Shown: piece by piece, positions 31,446-39,727 of the stretch
Numbering within the stretch: the first letter of the stretch is position 1
Layout: each line of letters starts with the position of its first letter
Source of the DNA: Chitinophagales bacterium
GTDB lineage: Bacteria > Bacteroidota > Bacteroidia > Chitinophagales > Chitinophagaceae
NCBI GenBank assembly: GCA_015654595.1
Contig: JAATGQ010000214.1
Location: forward strand, 1-43,505
Length of the DNA stretch: 43,505 nt
Direction: 5' to 3'
Program-made: the position numbers and the translations under genes
Notes under the pieces: model-generated
Told to the model about the DNA's origin: nothing
What the model saw: only the letters and a program-made list of their open reading frames with translations
Databases searched by the model: none

Positions 31446-33002
31446 TTATTTTGTTTGGGCGAGCGTTTTTTCTATAGCCGCAAGACGGGCTTCCAAAGCT
31501 GCGGTCTTTTCCTGCTGACGTTGTAGTGCCTGGTCTTTTTTCTTAATCAGCTTATCCTGGTTGATCGTATATAAGGTCAGCTCTTCGATCTTCTGCAGCA
31601 GGGCTGCCTGTGTCTGGCCGAGGTCTACCCCCTGGGCTTTAACTTCTGCCGCTGAAGGGATGCCAGCCAGGTGTTTGTTGAGATCGATGTACCTTTCTAT
31701 TTCCGGCAAAGAAGGAAGACGATAAGTACTGTCAAACACATAGTCTGGCCATGTCTGAGCGCCGGTCAGCGTAAGTTTCTTCGCCTCGATAGGGCCATTG
31801 ACAGCCAGGGAAGAAAGAGGCATGTCATTGACTGCAACCCCTCCTGTAGTCTTATAATAGATATTTCCGTTGGCATCGGAGACCAGGATACGTGTCAATG
31901 AATTGTTTTGGGTCAGACCAGCAAAGCGAACGGTACCTGTTGTATGTAGTTGAGCGGTCGGAGCATTTGTACCCAATCCCAGGGAGCCCGTTGCCGTGAC
32001 ATTGCCGTTGACCTGTAGTTTCCCAGCTGTATTGTCGGTCGTGGAGCCAAGAACCAGGTTGCCCGCTTCGGAAACCATTGCCGCTTCCACATCGCTGGTA
32101 GCGCCTGTCATGAAGTGAAGCGTATCGGCGGATATGTAGAGGGGGGCTCGTTTTGCTGCGTTTGGGCCGTTCAGCACCACACCGAAATAATAATAATTTT
32201 GCCCGCTGGGATAGGCCGATCCTGTAGCCCACTCGTTTGTATTGGACACCATGGTCTCCAAAGCCGAAGCATTGAATGGGCCGTTAGGGTTTCCATAATA
32301 AAGAACGGGTGTTGCAAAGGCGAGATCGCTGTTGGCGTATATCCTCACCGTAGGCGAATCCAATCCCGGCCCCCAGCCTATTGGGGCGCCATAGCCAAAA
32401 CCGATATTTCTTCCGTTGGAAGAGAGAACGGGATTGTAAGTTGTTCCGCTATCATTTGAAATACTTACCAGCGCTTCCTGGCCGCTTGTACCGAGACTGC
32501 CGCCAAACTTGATAAAGTCCTGCGGAACGGACAAGTTAGGGTTGATAAAGATCATCCCTCTGGCATATAGCTGCATCTTTACACCATAGTCAAAGGTTGA
32601 TCCAAGGATCAGGTTGCCGTTGGCAGATAATCTTGCGCGCTGTATATTATTGGTATAAAAGTCGATTGGGTAGTTGTCAAGCGTTCCGAAGAAGCCTGTT
32701 GCGACAAAGGCGTTACCATTCTGTAACCATGGATTTAATCCTACATTCAGCGTATCTATACCGACCAGATACTTGCCATTGCCGAGGTTTTGAAGGCCTC
32801 TTAAGAATTTGGTCCGACCGTTACCCGTATTGAACAGGAAGCCTGGAACGGCCTGTGTGTGATTTTCAATGATCAGTTCGGCTGAATCAGTATTAGCAAT
32901 CTTTACACTATCCGATTTTATCATATAGGTGTGTTTGATTGTCTGTGCCACAATGGACTGGCTCAAAACCAATAGAAAAAATAAGACAAGAGGCTTCCGC
33001 AT
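31446..33002 (-). CDS. Secreted surface protein of unknown function, paralogue 2
   Basis: A 518-residue paralogue of the next gene, which starts 10 nt after this stop. It has a signal peptide (about 1-19, VLFFLLVLSQSIVA), the shared ENHTQAVPGFLFNTGNGRT block, YPSGQNYYYFG, DANGNIYYKTTGG, and the terminal FDSTYRLPSLPEIERYI, HLAGIPSAAEV, KIEELTLYTI followed by a longer Lys/Gln-rich coiled coil. The same C-terminal layout in both suggests a trimerising or anchoring stalk. The pair comes before glf and the glycosyltransferases on the same strand, so a role at the cell surface fits. Confidence 0.75.
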   Translation of the reverse strand: MRKPLVLFFLLVLSQSIVAQTIKHTYMIKSDSVKIANTDSAELIIENHTQAVPGFLFNTGNGRTKFLRGLQNLGNGKYLVGIDTLNVGLNPWLQNGNAFVATGFFGTLDNYPIDFYTNNIQRARLSANGNLILGSTFDYGVKMQLYARGMIFINPNLSVPQDFIKFGGSLGTSGQEALVSISNDSGTTYNPVLSSNGRNIGFGYGAPIGWGPGLDSPTVRIYANSDLAFATPVLYYGNPNGPFNASALETMVSNTNEWATGSAYPSGQNYYYFGVVLNGPNAAKRAPLYISADTLHFMTGATSDVEAAMVSEAGNLVLGSTTDNTAGKLQVNGNVTATGSLGLGTNAPTAQLHTTGTVRFAGLTQNNSLTRILVSDANGNIYYKTTGGVAVNDMPLSSLAVNGPIEAKKLTLTGAQTWPDYVFDSTYRLPSLPEIERYIDLNKHLAGIPSAAEVKAQGVDLGQTQAALLQKIEELTLYTINQDKLIKKKDQALQRQQEKTAALEARLAAIEKTLAQTK

Positions 33003-33386
33003 GATATTATTTTTTAACTTATGCTTTCACGTTAGTTTTAATAGCATACGAATCACCGCACAGATGCAGGACCGCGTTCCGGATGCCGATGAGCGTAGGC
33101 AACTCTCGGTAACAACAGCAAATCAAGGTTATTTGTAAGTAAGTATAACGGGACAAGAAAGGCTATCCCTACCTATCGATTTAATGCATTTCATAAAATT
33201 GGTATAAGGCAATGGTGTTACAAAGAAACTTGCGAGGTAGGATTAATGCGAGAACAAAGCTAATCGATAAATTGAAAAAAGCAAGAACCACAGCCATAGT
33301 ACTGCGATGGACGAACAACGTATTTTGCTACACAACGCGGGTTGTTACGCCCATTCCAATCGACGAAAATGGCTTCCACGTGCTTT
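33003..33386. other. Non-coding stretch of 384 nt
   Basis: Between the macrodomain gene and the secreted paralogues I see no convincing gene. Short open frames are present on both strands but lack ribosome sites and protein-like composition. The part nearest 33003 is AT-rich and should hold the promoter of the paralogue operon, but no full TAnnTTTG was found on the minus strand. No hairpin plus T-run terminator is evident after the macrodomain gene. Confidence 0.5.
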
Positions 33387-33911
33387 TTAGGACTTGTTAA
33401 GCAGTCGCTGGTATAACTCAAAATTTTCGGCGTCAAAGCAGACGAAGATGACCTTTTCAACCGTGATCTGTTCCTGAAGGCACTCAGTAACCGTTTTCAC
33501 GGCAATCCCCGCGGCCTTGTCTTTTGGGAAGTGGTAGATGCCGGTGGAAATATTCGGAAACGCAATTGTCTTAACATCGTGCTCCGCGGCCAGCTGCAGA
33601 CTATTGCGATAGCAGTTTGCGAGCAATGCCTCTTCGTTGCTTTTCCCGACGTTCCACACCGGCCCAACGGTATGAATAACATACCTGGCTGGTAGCTTTC
33701 CCGCGGTTGTAATCACCGCCTCCCCTGTCTTGCACCCGCCCTGCCGGCCCCTGATCTTCCGGCACTCCTCCAGGATAGCAGCTCCCCCGGCCCGGTGAAT
33801 AGCGCCGTCGACGCCGCCCCCGCCAAGTAACGATGTATTGGCGGCATTGACGATAGCGTCGGCGGTGATTTTGGTGATGTCACCGAGTTGGATGGTAATT
33901 TGGGCGAGCAT
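33387..33911 (-). CDS. Macrodomain protein (O-acetyl-ADP-ribose deacetylase type)
   Basis: A 174-residue stand-alone macrodomain. It shows [32 protein letters not shown] in the order typical of YmdB-like enzymes, including the catalytic-site Asn and Asp, then VIHTVGPVW and [13 protein letters not shown]. Members remove acetyl from O-acetyl-ADP-ribose or reverse ADP-ribosylation. No ADP-ribosyltransferase or sirtuin gene is adjacent, so the substrate in this organism is open. Confidence 0.93.
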   Translation of the reverse strand: MLAQITIQLGDITKITADAIVNAANTSLLGGGGVDGAIHRAGGAAILEECRKIRGRQGGCKTGEAVITTAGKLPARYVIHTVGPVWNVGKSNEEALLANCYRNSLQLAAEHDVKTIAFPNISTGIYHFPKDKAAGIAVKTVTECLQEQITVEKVIFVCFDAENFELYQRLLNKS

Positions 33912-33964
33912 TTTCTCGAAGTCTTGTAATTTTAATTTCCCTCTCGATGTTAAAGATTTTCTTA

Positions 33965-34771
33965 TTAAAGATCCACCAGCGAACTCAGCGGGTATCTCAG
34001 GTTGTGATAATAACTCATATCAACGGAAACTTTTCCTACACTGATCGGACTCTCGATACGAACCGCAATGTGATTGGGATCATCAGTCACCCATACGGTC
34101 ATCTTTTCGCCGCCTTCGAACATAGTACCCTTTACCAGCAGCGGCCGGAATTTGATGGTGCGGAATTTTGCGTATTTGGTGCGGATGGTCTCCTTGCCTA
34201 AATAGCGGATATAGAGATGATAGACCTGGCGATCGAGAAACATATCGAAAGGGATCTTGTCGCCGGCCTTGTGATGATTGAAATCGATATTTCGGGCATA
34301 GAATATAGCGCTCAGTACATCCTGGATACAATCGGGCACTTTATATACCCCCGAATTCGTGATAGCGGTATTGGCACTTTTTACAAATGTCACATTCTCA
34401 TAGGTCTTGTATCCGCCCTCGTTGATATCCCGGATAAACTTCAGCGGCTGTAAGGAAGCTGTGTCGATATAGGATTCGTATTTGTCGCGAACCCGGTAGA
34501 ATTTATCATAGAAGGGATAGGTTTTGCCATCTCCCACGACATGATAGACGTCCTTTCCGTTGAAATGCTCGAGCGAAGTGTTGAAGGTCGCTTCTCCAGC
34601 TGCAACATAGACACTTGCAAGCGCATAATAAACTTTATAGGTTAGCGATTCGCCTGCCTGGAAGGCCGTATTGTGGATGTTACCGCAAAATGGTACTTCT
34701 TCACCGGCGTGCAAGGGAAATGTAAGGGTAGAAAGCAACAAGATACAGACCGTAATAATGACTCTTCTCAT
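33965..34771 (-). CDS. DUF3108 domain periplasmic protein
   Basis: A 268-residue exported protein: signal peptide about 1-22 ([19 protein letters not shown]), then [27 protein letters not shown], the mark of DUF3108, and [22 protein letters not shown] at the end. The fold is probably a beta-rich lipid-binding type similar to LolA, but no function is proven. Its ATG overlaps the stop of the upstream flippase-like gene by 4 nt, so the two are translationally coupled. Confidence 0.85.
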   Translation of the reverse strand: MRRVIITVCILLLSTLTFPLHAGEEVPFCGNIHNTAFQAGESLTYKVYYALASVYVAAGEATFNTSLEHFNGKDVYHVVGDGKTYPFYDKFYRVRDKYESYIDTASLQPLKFIRDINEGGYKTYENVTFVKSANTAITNSGVYKVPDCIQDVLSAIFYARNIDFNHHKAGDKIPFDMFLDRQVYHLYIRYLGKETIRTKYAKFRTIKFRPLLVKGTMFEGGEKMTVWVTDDPNHIAVRIESPISVGKVSVDMSYYHNLRYPLSSLVDL

Positions 34772-35814
34772 CGACTTTTGAATAATTTTATGCTTAGAAT
34801 TAACAAACTGCCTATCAAAGCCGGTATGATCAGGTTGATCAGCCAGATCGCAAATGATGCAGCAAAAATGCCCACCATGTTCGGGCTAAAAAGTTCCAGT
34901 ACCTGGATACTGGCTCCCCACCTGAGCCCCAATTCTGTAAGAAAAGTGAAGGTGGGCACGACGGCCATAACCAGGAAAACAACACTCATGCCACCCCAAA
35001 CCTGTCCAAAGCCAAGGCTTACGCCAAAAACGGGGAAAACAAGGCTGTATTGGACTATGAATACAAGATATCTGCCAAAAGATAAGAACAAAATCCTCAA
35101 TAAGATAGCCGGCCCAAAATTTTCTAAAACTTTTAAGTATCCGGCATATTTCCTCGTCCAGGGTATACGGATCAGCAGCCTGGCCACCCAGGAAAGCCGG
35201 AAATAAACCAAGGTTAATCCCAGAAACAACAGACTCACGCTGGCCAGCAGGAAATCGATCCCGGCCGACAGCGGGAAGGAAGTCCGGATCTGCGCCGGGG
35301 AAAGGCCATAGCGGATATAGATCAATCCCCCTATGCCAAGGATAAGGGTGACGATCAGCTGCGCGATGCTGCCAACTATTGTAAGGGAGATGGCCTTTAG
35401 TCTTCGCCCTTCTTTTATATAGAGTATACGGCCCAGGTACTCTCCCATCCGGTTGGGTGTAAAGGAAGCCATTGTCGTGCCGGTAAAAATGGCTCTCAGT
35501 GCATCTTTAAAAGGTATTCCGCCGATCGGCGTCAGCGCAAGCTGCCATTTCCGGGCCTCGATTCCCCAGTTGACGGGCATTAGGGCTATCACCAGCCAAA
35601 GTTTCCATTGCAAAGGACCGGTGATCGCATGCGCCACCTGGTTCAGGGAATTCTGCCAATCGGATTGATGCACGATCTGCCAGCCGATAAACCAGCATAA
35701 TACCAGGAAGACCAGCGGCCCAAGGACATAAGAAGGCAGGAAAAACATGGACTTCCGGCCAGACCGCTTTCTGCGCCGGCGGAAATTGCTGATTATTTTG
35801 ATACTTTTGTTCAA
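34768..35814 (-). CDS. Lysylphosphatidylglycerol synthase TM-domain / flippase-like membrane protein
   Basis: A polytopic inner-membrane protein with about eight segments of the LPG_synthase_TM (UPF0104) family. Visible marks are WGIEARKWQLALTPIG, FKDALRAIFTGTTMASFTPNRMGEYLGRILYI and the late segment LTELGLRWGASIQVLELF. There is no catalytic aminoacyl-transferase domain, so it is a membrane-only member, perhaps a lipid flippase. The start is uncertain: a TTG at 35814 gives an N-terminus (NKSIKIISNF) like related proteins, while an ATG at 35748 gives a protein 22 residues shorter that begins at the first membrane segment. The longest open frame would run into ruvC. Confidence 0.78.
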   Translation of the reverse strand: MNKSIKIISNFRRRRKRSGRKSMFFLPSYVLGPLVFLVLCWFIGWQIVHQSDWQNSLNQVAHAITGPLQWKLWLVIALMPVNWGIEARKWQLALTPIGGIPFKDALRAIFTGTTMASFTPNRMGEYLGRILYIKEGRRLKAISLTIVGSIAQLIVTLILGIGGLIYIRYGLSPAQIRTSFPLSAGIDFLLASVSLLFLGLTLVYFRLSWVARLLIRIPWTRKYAGYLKVLENFGPAILLRILFLSFGRYLVFIVQYSLVFPVFGVSLGFGQVWGGMSVVFLVMAVVPTFTFLTELGLRWGASIQVLELFSPNMVGIFAASFAIWLINLIIPALIGSLLILSIKLFKSR

Positions 35815-35848
35815 AGGCCGATCAATCGGTCTCAAAAATAGTCCCCTT

Positions 35849-36454
35849 TTGCAAAAGCAATCCAAAATAATTCTGGGGATCGATCCGGGTACTGTCGTAA
35901 TGGGGTATGGATTGGTCAAATGTTCAGGAAACCAGGTCAGTTTGATCGAAATGGGGGTTTTAAAGCTGCCCATAAAAGAAGACGGTTACGAACGGCTAAA
36001 GCTGATCCACCAAAAAGTACAGTCCCTGATCGGCCAGTATGCACCCCATGAATTTGCGATCGAAGCGCCCTTCTTTGGCAAAAATGTCCAGAGTATGCTA
36101 AAGCTGGGACGGGCGCAGGGCGTAGCGATCGCTACAGCTATGCAGGCAGGCCTCTCCGTTACTGAATATTCGCCGAAGAAGGTCAAACAGTCCATAACAG
36201 GCAATGGTAACTCGGATAAAGACCAGGTATGGAAAATGTTGCAGCGTATTCTCCAGATCCAGGAAGAGATACCCGCTTACGATGCCTCCGATGCGCTGGC
36301 AGTGGCCATTTGCCATTTTTATCAAAACCGGCTGGACGAAAAGCTCTCCACCGAAAAAATCCCCAGTTCCCCCAAAGGCCGGAAGGGGACTAAAAAAGCG
36401 GATACCTGGGAACGTTTTATTCAGCTGAATCCTGGTAAAGTAAAGAGCAAGTAA
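35849..36454 (+). CDS. ruvC: Holliday junction resolvase RuvC
   Basis: RuvC cuts Holliday junctions that RuvAB has moved. The catalytic carboxylates are visible: LGIDPGT (first Asp), FAIEAPFFGKN (Glu), and YDASDALAVAICH (final Asp pair), with KKVKQSITGNG between. A basic tail (KGRKGTKKADTWERF) follows. I favour the TTG at 35849 (QKQSKIILGIDPGT), giving 201 residues, normal for the family. The frame stays open to an ATG at 35747, which would overlap the divergent flippase-like gene and add non-conserved sequence. Confidence 0.92.
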   Translation: MQKQSKIILGIDPGTVVMGYGLVKCSGNQVSLIEMGVLKLPIKEDGYERLKLIHQKVQSLIGQYAPHEFAIEAPFFGKNVQSMLKLGRAQGVAIATAMQAGLSVTEYSPKKVKQSITGNGNSDKDQVWKMLQRILQIQEEIPAYDASDALAVAICHFYQNRLDEKLSTEKIPSSPKGRKGTKKADTWERFIQLNPGKVKSK

Positions 36455-36506
36455 TTAGGATTTGTCAAGTATTTTATTATTTTTACGAACTAAAATTATT
36501 AATGCT

Positions 36507-36947
36507 ATGAAGAAAGCCTTGTTTCTGGCTATTATCTGCCTCAGCTCGATTTGTACTTTCGCAGCCACTGGCTCTGAGTACGTGGTTGACGACCAAAAGG
36601 TCGAGCAGCTATTTACAAACAGCATTGATGCCAGCGCATCTGTTTTTGTTGACAATTCTGCTGTTATCAACGCTAACAGCCAGTACAATTTCGCTGCTGC
36701 CGCCAAGTTCCACAGCAGTGACAAGAGCTTTGTAGCTGCCATTCTCCTGAACTTTTTCCTTGGTGGATTGGGTATTCACCGCCTGTACCTCGGTACTGCA
36801 ACCATGACCTGGATCGGTTACATCCTGACTTTCTGCGGGATCTTTGGTATCGTTCCCTTTGTTGATTTTATCGTGCTGATCGTTCACAACGAAGACATTT
36901 CTCCATATGAAGACAACACCAAGTTCTTCATGTGGGCAGGCAACTAA
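36507..36947 (+). CDS. TM2 domain membrane protein
   Basis: A 146-residue protein with a signal peptide (KKALFLAIICLSSICTFAA) and a C-terminal TM2 domain: KSFVAAILLNFFLGGLGIHR, LYLGT and a second membrane helix GYILTFCGIFGIVPFVDFIVLI. The central part has Val/Asn/Ala-rich sequence without motifs. TM2 proteins have no agreed function. Such proteins are abundant in Bacteroidota. It is followed by a strong terminator. The ATG at 36507 gives the signal peptide; the frame is open a little upstream. Confidence 0.88.
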   Translation: MKKALFLAIICLSSICTFAATGSEYVVDDQKVEQLFTNSIDASASVFVDNSAVINANSQYNFAAAAKFHSSDKSFVAAILLNFFLGGLGIHRLYLGTATMTWIGYILTFCGIFGIVPFVDFIVLIVHNEDISPYEDNTKFFMWAGN

Positions 36948-36965
36948 TGGTTGATAACCTTTTTG

Positions 36966-36999
36966 GAGGCCGGCTCACCAGAGCCGGCCTCTTGTTTTT
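36966..36999 (+). terminator. Strong rho-independent terminator after the TM2 gene
   Basis: A perfect 11-bp stem (GAGGCCGGCTC / GAGCCGGCCTC) with the loop ACCA is followed by TTGTTTTT. It begins 19 nt after the TM2 stop and ends only 14 nt before the next ATG (37014). Confidence 0.92.
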
Positions 37000-37013
37000 A
37001 AAAACGGCAAGCG

Positions 37014-37958
37014 ATGGGCTGGAAGGAGCATTTAAAACGCTATAAGTTTACGCACTGGATCTACAACCTGCTCCACTATAAGAACCTTGCTCACAACAAG
37101 GCCGCCTACCAGAAATATGCGGTCCACCAGCCTGTCATCGCTTCTATCTCAAGCCGCAATTTCCCTGATAAAACATCCCGTGCCTGGCTTGACACAGGCC
37201 ATTCCCGCGAGCTTGCTCCGACAAAAGAAGCCTTTCAGCACTTCGCCCCGGCACTCCAGCAGGATCTTTTGTCCTGGTCGGACAAGGGCTATCTTATTCT
37301 CCCTCAATTCTTTTCTGTAGAAGATGCCGATCGTATAGAAGCTGAAGTTGAAAACCTTCTTCAGACGCATAGGCTTAGCCCGGAATCGGACGGCCGCATC
37401 CTTTTTGCCAACCGGGTATCGGAATCCATCCGGAAGATCACGCTGGACCCGCAGCTAGTTAGTCTGCTGGGTTTTATACTGGACAAGGAGGTCGTCCCGT
37501 TTCAAACGATCAACTTTAAACGCGGCAGTAATCAGCGGGCACATTCGGACAGTATACATATGACGACGTATCCGCTGGGGTTTCTTATCGCCGTTTGGGT
37601 GGCGTTGGAAGACACTCATATGGACAATGGTCCTCTCTTTTATTACCCCGGCAGCCATCGTCTGCCCTATCTCCTGAACGAAGACTTTAATGAAGGAGGT
37701 AACCGGTTCCGGCTCGGTAAAAAGGACTATGTCGACTATGAAGATAAAATAGCCCAGGTCATCAGTGAAAAGAAATTGGAAAAGGAGATCTTTCTGGCCA
37801 AAAAAGGAGACGTGCTGATCTGGCACGCCAATCTTATCCATGGAGGTTTACCGGTCGGCAATCCCGCGCTCACGCGGAAAAGCATGGTCATTCACTATTA
37901 CGCCAGCGACGTCATCAAATACCACGAAATTACTGAGCGCCCTTCCTTGCTGAAATAA
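37014..37958 (+). CDS. Phytanoyl-CoA dioxygenase (PhyH) family protein
   Basis: A 314-residue Fe(II)/2-oxoglutarate oxygenase. The iron site reads AHSDSIHM (His177, Asp179) and HANLIHGG (His276), and the 2-oxoglutarate Arg is probably Arg288 in LTRKSMVIHYY. The jelly-roll core runs from about 90 to 300; residues 1-85 are a basic N-terminal part with an aromatic patch. The hydroxylated substrate is unknown. It starts just after the TM2 terminator, leaving little space for its own promoter, and its last 29 nt overlap the end of the convergent TPR gene. Confidence 0.88.
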   Translation: MGWKEHLKRYKFTHWIYNLLHYKNLAHNKAAYQKYAVHQPVIASISSRNFPDKTSRAWLDTGHSRELAPTKEAFQHFAPALQQDLLSWSDKGYLILPQFFSVEDADRIEAEVENLLQTHRLSPESDGRILFANRVSESIRKITLDPQLVSLLGFILDKEVVPFQTINFKRGSNQRAHSDSIHMTTYPLGFLIAVWVALEDTHMDNGPLFYYPGSHRLPYLLNEDFNEGGNRFRLGKKDYVDYEDKIAQVISEKKLEKEIFLAKKGDVLIWHANLIHGGLPVGNPALTRKSMVIHYYASDVIKYHEITERPSLLK

Positions 37959-38889
37959 GCGTCAACAATTGCACCCGGACCTTTTCGTTAAAGGCAAGCA
38001 TTTGCCGGCGGTTATAGTGCTGGACAAGAACGACAGCCCGATGAACGCCCCCCATGTGAAAAGCGCCAAACAATGCCGCGCCAATCAGCCAGGCCGACAG
38101 GTAGTAGTGCTGCTCAAAACTCAACACGCCAAAATAAATACCAGCCGCCTGTATACAAATGCTGAAGAGCCCGTCGAAAGGACTGCCGGCGTAAAACTGA
38201 CCGGCCCCGGGGATAAAGGTCGATAGCTTTTCTGCCTTTGCTTCGCTTTTTTGTTTGGGCAAATGAGCATAGTAGTCTGTTAGCGCCGTATCGGAATGAA
38301 AACCCGCGATCAGCTGATGATAATCGGCAGCGGCCTCCGACCAACGCCGGAGTTCGTTCAGCGCAAGTATCTTCAATACCAGTACCCGGGCATCCGGCGG
38401 CACCCCATGATGCAGATAGGACCAGCGATCTACCTGGGAAAGAACATTCTCGAAATGACCGCCCAAATAAGCGCAGAGGATCTGTTGGGAATGGATACGA
38501 ACCTGCCCGCTGTCGGGAAAAGGATAGGCCAGCCAGGTTTCGAGAAAAGCATAGGCCTGGTCGTAATTCTTTTGCTGTTTGAGACACTGTGTCTTTCCCA
38601 GCACGGCAGTCAGCAGTTCGGTAGAATCCTGGCTGTCAAAAAGAATGCGATCCCAGGCGATAGTGGCCTCGAAATACCGGCCTGCCTGGTACAAGGCTTC
38701 CGCCTGCCCTGTCAGCGTGGTGTCGGAGGTCAAACCTGCATGGACGCAGTGAGCGAATGACGACGCGAGGGAACCCGACGCCCGCAGCGGCCCAACGGAG
38801 GCGTTCCCCGACATGGCCCCCGCCACACGCCCGTTAATTAAAAAAATTACGCAAAGGGATATGCAGGTCGAATAGAATCTTATTTTCAT
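37930..38889 (-). CDS. TPR-like exported/membrane protein, last gene of the YidD operon
   Basis: The chosen ATG at 38889 gives 319 residues: a signal peptide (IRFYSTCISLCVIFLINGRVAG), then an Ala/Ser/Gly-rich stretch (24-52), then helical TPR-like hairpins (ALYQAGRYFEATIAWDRIL; YDQAYAFLETWLAYP; ALNELRRWSEAAADYHQLI). The C-terminal membrane part has FIPGAGQFYAGSPFDGLFSI and further hydrophobic segments, similar in layout to TM2/DUF5683-like domains. The gene overlaps the preceding gene by 56 nt. The preceding product shares the same architecture, so they are probably old paralogues. Function unknown. Confidence 0.7.
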   Translation of the reverse strand: MKIRFYSTCISLCVIFLINGRVAGAMSGNASVGPLRASGSLASSFAHCVHAGLTSDTTLTGQAEALYQAGRYFEATIAWDRILFDSQDSTELLTAVLGKTQCLKQQKNYDQAYAFLETWLAYPFPDSGQVRIHSQQILCAYLGGHFENVLSQVDRWSYLHHGVPPDARVLVLKILALNELRRWSEAAADYHQLIAGFHSDTALTDYYAHLPKQKSEAKAEKLSTFIPGAGQFYAGSPFDGLFSICIQAAGIYFGVLSFEQHYYLSAWLIGAALFGAFHMGGVHRAVVLVQHYNRRQMLAFNEKVRVQLLTLISARKGAQ

Positions 38890-39727
38890 ATTCCTTGTTG
38901 AATTCGTTTTGTTTGATCTTGACGGACAGGACACTACCCCAGATATTGCCGATATAAAAGATACTGAAGATGGAACCGAAACCAATAAACCGGGCGCTTT
39001 TTACACCATCTTTCCGATACGCTTCATAGGTCAGCGCCGCCAGCGAGATCACGGGCAGAAAGGCGGCAATTGCCTGTCTTTTTTTACCGGCATAATATTT
39101 ACCAAGCCCAGGTACCACAGCACTAAGCAGCCCCGCTGCCACGGGCGATTTGTGCCGGAAGCCGTGGAGCTTATCATAGTAGAGCTGCATCCATTGTTCT
39201 TCTTTGCTATCGATATAAGACTGATAGGTAAAATGGGACTGATAGGACCGGAAGGCGGTATAATCGCGTCGCAGCAAAGAAAAGCCAGCCAGCTGCAGAT
39301 AACGCAGTTCCAGCGCGATACTATCGGTCAGGGGCAGCGCCTCAAGCAAGACCGAAGCCGTATCCGCCTTTCCCAGAAAGGCCTTGTCATAAGCGGCAAA
39401 GAACCGGGATTTATTATAAAGGGGATATACCGGCGAGACCATATTCAGATACCGGGCCGAAGTATCCAGCTTCTGGCTCGAATAACCGGCCCAGCCTGCC
39501 TGGTAAAAAAGGGAGTCTTTCTGAGCCCGGGTAAGATGGGTCGTATCGATATGCAGAAGGACATATAAAGCCTCGGATGGCAGCTCTTTTTCCTGGAGAT
39601 ACTGTGCAAACTTTAACTCCTTCGAAAAATCGAATTGCTGGGCAAAAAGTCTTGCAGGAAAGAACAGCCCGAACGCCAGTACGGCAGCGATCAGGCAACG
39701 GCAGAAAGAAGCCCTTTTTTTTACCAT
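38834..39727 (-). CDS. TPR-like exported/membrane protein, third gene of the YidD operon
   Basis: A 297-residue protein with a signal peptide (CLIAAVLAFGLFFPARLFAQ), a helical repeat region (LQEKELPSEALYVLLHID; LFYQAGWAGYSSQKLDTSARYL), and a C-terminal membrane part VVPGLGKYYAGKKRQAIAAF then FIGFGSIFSIFYIGNIWGS. The PGLGKYYAGK motif resembles the first helix of TM2/DUF5683-like domains. The start overlaps the yidD stop by 7 nt and its end overlaps the next gene by 56 nt, so it is firmly in the operon. It may bind partner proteins in the periplasm. Confidence 0.75.
   Translation of the reverse strand: MVKKRASFCRCLIAAVLAFGLFFPARLFAQQFDFSKELKFAQYLQEKELPSEALYVLLHIDTTHLTRAQKDSLFYQAGWAGYSSQKLDTSARYLNMVSPVYPLYNKSRFFAAYDKAFLGKADTASVLLEALPLTDSIALELRYLQLAGFSLLRRDYTAFRSYQSHFTYQSYIDSKEEQWMQLYYDKLHGFRHKSPVAAGLLSAVVPGLGKYYAGKKRQAIAAFLPVISLAALTYEAYRKDGVKSARFIGFGSIFSIFYIGNIWGSVLSVKIKQNEFNKEYENKILFDLHIPLRNFFN

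Noticed and set aside
33212..33400. Small plus-strand open frame in the gap beside the macrodomain gene
   Set aside because: It lacks a ribosome site, has non-protein-like composition and overlaps the end of the macrodomain gene.
33387..33911. Macrodomain gene as part of an antiphage or toxin-antitoxin system
   Set aside because: No ADP-ribosyltransferase (DarT-like), NADase or other defence gene is adjacent, and the neighbours are housekeeping or envelope genes.
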